64,000 nucleotides of DNA from Capsicum annuum (lineage: Eukaryota; Streptophyta; Magnoliopsida; Solanales; Solanaceae), in NCBI RefSeq assembly GCF_002878395.1, contig NC_061119.1, positions 41,526,263 to 41,590,262 on the forward strand. Reading direction: 5' to 3'. This document shows, piece after piece, positions 57,455-64,000 of the stretch. Every line of letters starts with the position of its first letter. Position 1 is the first letter of the stretch. A model generated the notes under the pieces. The model worked only from the letters and a program-made list of their open reading frames with translations, did no database searches and was not told the origin of the DNA. The translations under genes and the position numbers were made by a program.

Positions 57455-60249
57455 TGTAATGACCTGAGATAATTCCCTAATCGTTACACGGTGCTAATGA
57501 TCCTGAAGGACCACAAGCCAACCCTCTACTGATATCTGTAACTGAACACTGCATAGTATTGAAAATAAATGTGAAAACTAGACATAAGGTTCAAAACTTC
57601 TAAAAATACTTAAAATTTAAAACTGAATACTGATATATCTATCTGAAAAGCTTCTAAATTATTTGAGCTGTGGAGTTGATGGGATATGTCCCCAACTAAC
57701 TCCGTTTTCTGAAAATAAACAAAATCTGATGCAATAATGATAAGAGGATCATCGTCGAATGAAAAGGACTTATTGTTACATCTACTGCTACTGATTGGGA
57801 CTGACCTGCTAAGGGTACTTTGGATCTTGTGCATCTGAACCTATGGTGTCAAATAAAACATCATAGCGCAAATGCATCAGTATGGAAATGTACCGAGTAT
57901 AAAGATGAGGTAACGATAAACAGAATAATCATGAGAGAACTGAGTGAGAACACATGTATGAATACACAAACCATAATCACAACCATTACAACTCTGAGTA
58001 CTAAAATTCGGGTACTACATTACTGATATCTGAAATCACTACTAATACAGAGATACTGAACAACTGAATTATCTGATACTGATAAATAAGTATTGAGATA
58101 AGATCAATTTTATCAAGTGAGTGATCTCAAAATTTGAGGATACTGAAGCTGATTAACTGAATATACTCACATCAATAATTGAATTCAGAGCTTTCTTCTC
58201 TTAACTGACTGTATCAGAGATCAAACCTCTCTAACAAATGATTCCGGCGTCTACTATCAATGATAAAAAATGATTATGTCCGAATCTGACAACAAGAATA
58301 CTTAACTGAACCTGAGACTGAGATTAATCCTATCTGATAAGTGATCTCTAGAAATGATAACAAGAATACTTAACTAAATCTGAGACTGAGATCAAGCCTA
58401 TCTGATGGGTGATCTCTAGATCTGATAACAAGAATACTCAACTGAATCTAAGACTGAGATCAAGCCTATATGATGAGTGATCTCTAGATCTAATAACAAG
58501 AATACTCAACTGAATCTGAGACTGAGATCAAGCCTATCTGACGGGTCATCTCTAGATCTGATAACAAGAATACTCAACTAAATCGGAGACTAAGATCAAG
58601 CCTATTTGACGGTTGATTTCTAGATTTGATAACAAGAATACTCATCTGAATCTGAGACTGAGATTAAGTCTATCTTACGGGTGATCTCTAGAGACGATAC
58701 AAGAATACGACTAAATTTGAGAATGAGATCAAGCTTATATGACGGGTGATCTCTAGAGCAGATACAAAAATACTCAACTGAATATGAGACTGAGATTAAG
58801 CCTATCTGATGGCTGATCTTGGGATCTGATAATGAGATTACTCAACTGAATATGAGACTGAGATCAAGCCTATTTGACGGGTGATCTCTAGATCTAATAC
58901 TAAATAACTTTATATGGGACCAAGCCTATCTGATGGGTGGTCCATGAATCAATGAAACTATCTGAGTTCCTCACTGAGATAGATGATTGTATCTGACAGT
59001 CCTAATTTCTAAAGATTGATACTGAAACTGTAACTGTGGGAAGTGGTCACTTAACCGACATGCCCCGAATCTCAACTGGTGGGGTCCAACCTGTAACCCC
59101 AGCTGGAAGGGTGTCAATACCATGTCATGGGTAAAGACCTCTCTGATCAATCCTATCTGATGGGTAACCCTTATAGAAAGTCAAGTCTAAGGCAATATAA
59201 TAGTCAAGTCTACCTGACGGGTGGCCAGCCTTTCCTGATGGGTGTGCATCCTGTGCTAGCTACGTAGTTTTGGAGTTCAGGGATTGCTCCTACTGACTAA
59301 ACCTCTCTGATGGGGATCCGCCATCTTTGCCCTCTCTTGGTGTTAGATCCTACTCCCAATTGAAACACTCTAAATTGATTCTTAAATGAATACAAACTAA
59401 GCTAAATTTGGTACTGATCATGTTTCTCGAATGATTTGACTGAGTTATGCTTAGAAAAGGGTTCTTGAGCTTCTTAGATGAAAGGGACCCAAGAATCAAC
59501 ATCTACATACCTTAGAGAAACTCTTTCTTGAAAGCCCTTGGAGAGATTCTTGATTTACCTTGAAGAAGAAGGAAGGGTTTTGATTTTGTAGAAACATTAG
59601 CTCTTGTTCTTGAAGAGAATTGAGAGAAAACAATGATATTTTGGGTGAAATAAGGCCAAATCCCGTATTAAGGAGTATATATATGGGTTGGGAAAATACC
59701 CTTTTCTCCATTGGAATTAAACTAAAAATCCCAATTTTACATGTTGGCACAACGCACCATAATCGTGCCAGCTCACTGGAAATTGGATAATCGGGAAACT
59801 GCTTGATGGTGTGATGCGGTGGAAATCATATTGCCACCTTGGTTGCGAACTGGAAAGGCACCACGATGCGGTGGAATTATGTTGGTGCACTGGAAATTGA
59901 TAATTCTGAAATTAAGCCTTGGCGCGATACACCATAATCACAGAGGCTCACTGGATTTTGATGATTGCCATTTTGGCTGGCTCCGCGATGCACTAAAGTG
60001 CCAGGTGGCACACTATCTCACTAAAATGGCTTTAACTCTTTGCCCGAGTGTCGAATTTGGGTGAATTTGGTATCGACAGAAAGCTTATTCAATTCTCTAC
60101 ATGATAAAAAGTCAATATTGGGGAACTTCTACATGGTTCAAAATACTTCTCACTTGATAAGACATTTCTCAATCTTTGGAGGTTGGATTTACACTTCACT
60201 TGAGACGCTCTAAGGCTCAGACTACGAGAGAAATTTACGGGGTCTTACA
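57455..60249 (-). repeat. 3' LTR of the gag-only element
   Basis: It contains a 68-bp minisatellite and, near the 59750-60010 part, three or so diverged copies of a 'GGTGGCACACTATCTCACTA'-like block with 'CGATGCGGTGG' words. A TATA-like run lies at 59677-59684 on the minus strand. Start and end are fixed by comparison with 62289-64000. Confidence 0.9.
58278..58905 (-). repeat. 68-bp minisatellite, about 9 units, in the 3' LTR
   Basis: The unit contains 'GATCTCTAGATCTGATAACA' and 'ATCAAGCCTATCTGACGGGT'. Its start falls near 58344, 58411, 58479, 58547, 58615, 58683, 58747, 58814 and 58882. Confidence 0.9.
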
Positions 60250-60250
60250 T

Positions 60251-60266
60251 TATCTCCCCCTTAGAA
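60251..60266 (-). promoter_or_regulatory. Polypurine tract of the gag-only element
   Basis: The minus strand reads 'TAAGGGGGAGATA' one base before the LTR. It is preceded by 'AAGGATGAATGTTTC', a conserved block of Del-type elements. Confidence 0.85.
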
Positions 60267-61039
60267 ACATTCATCCTTAAATATAGCTTGATAGGCTAAG
60301 AATACTGATCAACTGAAATTACTCAAGGAATAAGAACATCTGAAACATGACTATGTAACTAGAACTACTGATATTCTGAACTCTCATACTGAACAATCAT
60401 ATCTGATGCATGGAATACTCAACTGAAGCTACTCATAAGCTAAATTCTCATAATAGACATACATATCTAATACATGGATGCATAACTGGGTGGATCTCAT
60501 GAATGCATGACTGAACACGCTGAAAAGCTGAACTCTTTCTACTGAACATGCATATCTAATACATGAATGTCTGACTGAACTGACTCTCAAAAGAATAACT
60601 GTCTATGCAATGATCATTGATGTTAACTTTATAAGGAGAGTCTAAACATGAAAATGAATGAGTCTAAAAACATGAGAACATCGTAATATCATGGGGTATC
60701 TCTCCCTTGGGACTCCATGTCCCTCTAAACATACTTCACTGAAATACTGGGGCGGTGCACGGGGCACCTACGAACTGGGTCATGATTTACCGACTGAGAT
60801 CTGAAACTAATGCATGACTCATACTGATATTTAAGCTCAAAATGGGAGCAAAGGATCTAAAAATGCATATCATAAAGATGAAGGACTCATAACATACCCG
60901 AATCTATATCAGGGAACCTTTCCTGATCATGGTGGGTCTGAAGCTCATGAAGCCTATTCTAACGCTGACGACAACTGGCACCAAAAGGGGCACCCTACTG
61001 ATGAAACTCTCTACACCTCTGATCTAGCACTCTATATTC
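60267..61039 (-). other. 3' internal region of the gag-only element
   Basis: The first 200 bases (minus strand) resemble the start of a Del-type protease region with stops. The rest has no ORF and holds several repeats of 'CATGAATGCATGACTGAA'-like words. Confidence 0.5.
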
Positions 61040-62064
61040 TCATATTCTATGGCTTGGCTCACCACACCCAAAGCACACATCACTACCGACTCTGCACATA
61101 CCTAGGTGGCTCTTGTCACACTCTCCACAAAGAGGATTGGTACGAACACCACTAGTACTACTCAGGGCTTTGGAGCCTGGCACCGCATAACTGATATTAT
61201 CAAACTTCGGTGCAGGTACACTAGCAGAGGATGGAGCTGGGACTAAAAATATCTGACTATAATGAAAATGGCTACCACTCTGGGACACTACCTGAGAGAA
61301 ACCATGACTACCTGTCCTGGCTCTCTTACTCACTTTCTCTCTTTCTTTTATTTTATCTACCTCAATCTGTTGTGCATGCATCATCATCCTAGCAAGGTCC
61401 ATATCTCTGTGAAGCATAGTAGTTCTACACTCTTTCAATACTAACCCAGACACACCAGTTACAAACTTACCCATACTCGTTCTAGGGTTGCTATTAAGTC
61501 AGGAGCATACTTAGCTAACTGGTTAAACTTAAGACAATACTCTTTCACTGTCATGGAACCTTTTCTTAGGTTCATGAACTCTTCTACCTTAGCTTTCCTC
61601 ATCTCTAGCGGGAAAAACTTATCTAGAAAGGCATCCTAAAACTCTTGCCAAGTCACGGGAGCTGCATGCTCTCCTCTACCCTTCTTCTATATCACAACCC
61701 AATCATGAGCAATATCCTTCCGCCTATAGGATGCTAACTCTATACTCTCCTCCTCAAAAACATGCATAATCTAGGTAATCTTCCCCACCTCCTCTAGATA
61801 AAGTTGTGGGTCCTCACCTGCAACTGACCCAAAGAATTCTGGCGACCTCATTCTAATGAAATCTATAATTCTGGCTGTGGCTGAACCCCCATCTTGATGA
61901 GGTGGGGCCACAACCTAACAGTTACCCTGAACATTAGTCACAGCTTGGGCTAGCGCCTAAAAAACTGCCTGAAACTCTGTATGTGACACACCCTTATTAT
62001 TAAGATCTGCTGGCTGAGGGCGTTGTTCATCAGCCCTATGAACATTATCTCTACGAGGAGGCAT
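61040..62064 (-). pseudogene. Gag of the Del/Tekay-type element, with TAG stops
   Basis: Starts at ATG 62062-62064 ('MPPRRDNVHRADEQRPQPA'). The frame continues with a gag core: 'IIDFIRMRSPEFFGSVAGED', 'ELASYRRKDIAHDWVV', 'VEEFMNLRKGSMTVKEYCLK' and 'KYAPDLIATLE', then a shift into the open 144-codon stretch 61040-61474. That ends with 'CGECDKSHLGMC' and 'CFGCGEPSHRI' zinc-knuckle-like motifs, the last cut off by a stop. Five in-frame stops are all TAG, at places where CAG (Gln) or TGG (Trp) would fit. Gag builds the particle and binds RNA. Immediately after it, decayed protease-like sequence is seen near 60890-60960 ('FPDIDSGML'). Confidence 0.8.
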
Positions 62065-62267
62065 ACTCTATAAATGGAAGAGAAAGGTGTATTAGATTGA
62101 GGATCAACTCAAGCTCATGCTCACTCGCATGACATGGATAATGAAAGAAGAGAAACTGCTCCTAAAAACATCTTATAGCCTCTTGTACATAAATATGGTG
62201 TGCAACATACCCATGCACAAGACTCTACTAGATGCAGCTTTTCAGACTCCCTAGTACACTATTGAAC

Positions 62268-62284
62268 CTTAGGCTCTGATACCA
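62268..62284 (-). promoter_or_regulatory. Primer binding site (initiator tRNA-Met)
   Basis: The minus strand reads 'TGGTATCAGAGCCTAAG' four bases after the 5' LTR, an exact match to the common plant retrotransposon primer site. Confidence 0.9.
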
Positions 62285-62288
62285 AATT

Positions 62289-64000
62289 TGTAGTGACGTG
62301 AGACTACCCCCTAGTCATTACACGCTGCTCATGATCTCGAAAGACCACCAGCTAACCCTCTACTGATATCTATACCTGAACACTGCATAATATAGATAAT
62401 AAATATGGAAATTGGCCATAAGGTTCAAAACATCTAAAAATACTCAAAATTTAAAACTGAATACTGATACATCTGTCCAAAAAGCCTCTAAACTATCTGA
62501 GCTATGGAGTTGATGGGACATGTCCCTAACTAACTCCATCTTCTTAAAATAATAAAAATATGATACAATAATAATAAAAGGATCATCCTCGAATGAAGAG
62601 GACTCACTGCTACATCTACTGCTGCTAACTGGGATTGAACTGCTAAGGGTACTCTGGATCTCGTGCCTCTGAACCTATGGTGTTAAATAAAACACCATAG
62701 CATAAATGTGTCAGTACGAAAATATACCGAGTATAAAGATGAGGTAAGGCTAAATGCAAAGGCTTATGAATAAACAATTACTTAACTGAATAATCATGAG
62801 AGTACTGAATGAGAACACGTGCATGAATGCATGAACCATAATCACAATCATCATGACTCTGAGTACTAAAACTAGGGTACTGCATTACTGATATAAGAAC
62901 TCACTACTAATACTGAGATACTGAACAACTGAATCATCTGATATTGATAAATTAGTAATAAGGTGAGATCAGTCTTATCTAACGAGTGATCTCAAAATCT
63001 GAGGATACTGAAGTTGATTAACTGAATATACTCACATCAATGACTGAATTCAGAGCTTTCTACTCTCAACTGATTGCATCAGAGATCAAACCTCTCTAAT
63101 GAATGATTTCAGAGTCTACTATCAATGATAAGAAATGATCATGTCCGAATCTGACAACAAGAATACTCAACTGGATATGAGACTGAGATCAAACCTAGCT
63201 GATGGGTGATCTCTAGATCTGATAATAAGAATACTAAACTGAATCTGAGATTGAGATCAAGACTATCTGATGGGTGATCTCTAGATCTGATAACAAAAAT
63301 ACTCATCTGAATCTGAGACTGAGATCAAGCCTATCTGACGGGTGATCTCGGGATCTGATAATGAGATTACTCAACTGAATATGAGACTGAGATCAAGCCT
63401 ATCTGACGGGTGATCTCTAGGTCTGATACAAAATAACTTTATATGGGACCAAGCCTATCTGACGGGTGGTCCATGAATGAATAAAACTATCTAAGTTCCT
63501 CATTGAGATAGATGATTGTATCTAATAGTCTTAATTTTTGAAGATTGATACTGAAACTATAACTGTGGGAAGTAGTCACTTAACCAACATGCCCCGAATT
63601 TCAACTGGTGGGTTCTAACCTGTAACCCCAGCTGGAAGGGTATCAATACCATTCCACGGGTAAAGATCTCTCTGGTCAAGCCCATCTGACGGGCGACCCT
63701 CGCAAGAAGTCAAGCCTAAGGCAATATAATAGTCAAGCCTATCTGACAGGTGACCAGCCTTTCCTGATGGGTGAATCCTATATCCTACGCTGGCTACGCA
63801 GTTCTGGAGTTGAGGGATTGCTTCTAATGACTATACCTCTCTAACGGGGAGCCATCATCCCTATCCTCTCTCGGTGCTAGCTCCTACTTTCAACTGAAAA
63901 ATTTTGAACTGATTCTTAACTAAACACAAAATAAGCTGAATCTGATACTGATCATGTTTCTTAAATGATCTGACCGAGTTAAGCTGAATTTACTTGGTTT
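62289..64000 (-). repeat. 5' LTR of the gag-only element (partial)
   Basis: 1712 bp are present, colinear with 57455-59460. The LTRs differ by many transitions and by the minisatellite copy number. The rest of the LTR and the target duplication lie outside the window. Confidence 0.9.
63145..63420 (-). repeat. 68-bp minisatellite, about 4 units, in the 5' LTR
   Basis: The same 68-bp unit as in the left LTR, but only about four copies. Confidence 0.9.

Larger units (their letters stand above)
57455..64000 (-). mobile_element. Gag-only LTR retrotransposon (TR-GAG type), Del/Tekay-like, cut by window end
   Basis: The left LTR (57455-60249, 2795 bp) and right LTR (from 62289, running off the window) are in minus orientation. 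On that strand the LTR begins TGTAAGACC and ends CATTACA. A tRNA-Met primer site lies next to the right LTR, and a polypurine tract next to the left one. The internal region is 2039 bp and holds gag plus a trace of protease; RT, RNase H and integrase are absent. Elements with terminal repeats and gag alone are known in plants as TR-GAG. Insertion split the Ulp1-type gene. The other target-site copy is outside the window. Confidence 0.9.

Noticed and set aside
58278..58905. Regularly spaced repeats that could suggest a CRISPR array
   Set aside because: There are no unique spacers; whole 68-bp units are repeated, and the array sits in an LTR of a plant element.

Overview
The window is plant nuclear DNA, AT-rich and almost entirely built of transposable elements. 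The families recognised here (a Tat-lineage Ty3/gypsy element, a Del/Tekay-type gag-only element, Ulp1/DUF1985-type transposon genes and a tRNA-derived SINE with a perfect target duplication) fit the pericentromeric or intergenic DNA of a Solanaceae genome such as pepper, tomato or potato. I see no intact cellular gene, rRNA gene or tRNA gene. Two runs of 100 N are assembly gaps.

Layout. 1-5950 holds decayed Ty3/gypsy sequence: LTR-like DNA, a broken gag fragment, and a long 3' non-coding region full of tandem repeats. A Stowaway-like MITE sits at 5956-6210. 6211-14314 is older TE-derived DNA with a LINE-like ORF1 scrap, an antisense DUF7745-like gag scrap and LTR-like pieces. 14320-18690 is a complete, non-autonomous LTR retrotransposon with 5-bp target duplications, tRNA-Met primer site, polypurine tract and one broken ORF of about 480 codons that I cannot assign to any family.

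18722-44546 is best read as one 25.8-kb minus-strand Tat-lineage element (about 14.8 kb without insertions). Its 5' LTR is on the right and its 3' LTR on the left. From right to left it encodes gag, protease, reverse transcriptase, two RNase H domains and integrase, all decayed. Between pol and the 3' LTR lies a plus-strand (antisense) gene remnant with a plant mobile domain and a coiled coil. A hAT transposon (28795-33415) interrupts the protease-RT linker with an exact 8-bp duplication. A CACTA-like element (36707-43051) interrupts gag, and itself carries a small TIR element and a truncated LINE.

44547-49446 has a SINE with a perfect 15-bp duplication and two non-autonomous elements with terminal inverted repeats of about 100 bp (MULE-like). 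49970-57454 holds two convergent Ulp1/DUF1985-type transposon genes, both broken, whose introns and flanks are packed with CAACAGATG / CATCTGTTG repeats. 57455-64000 is a minus-strand gag-only retrotransposon with LTRs of about 2.8 kb, inserted into the second of those genes; its right LTR runs off the window. The two LTRs differ in copy number of a 68-bp minisatellite.
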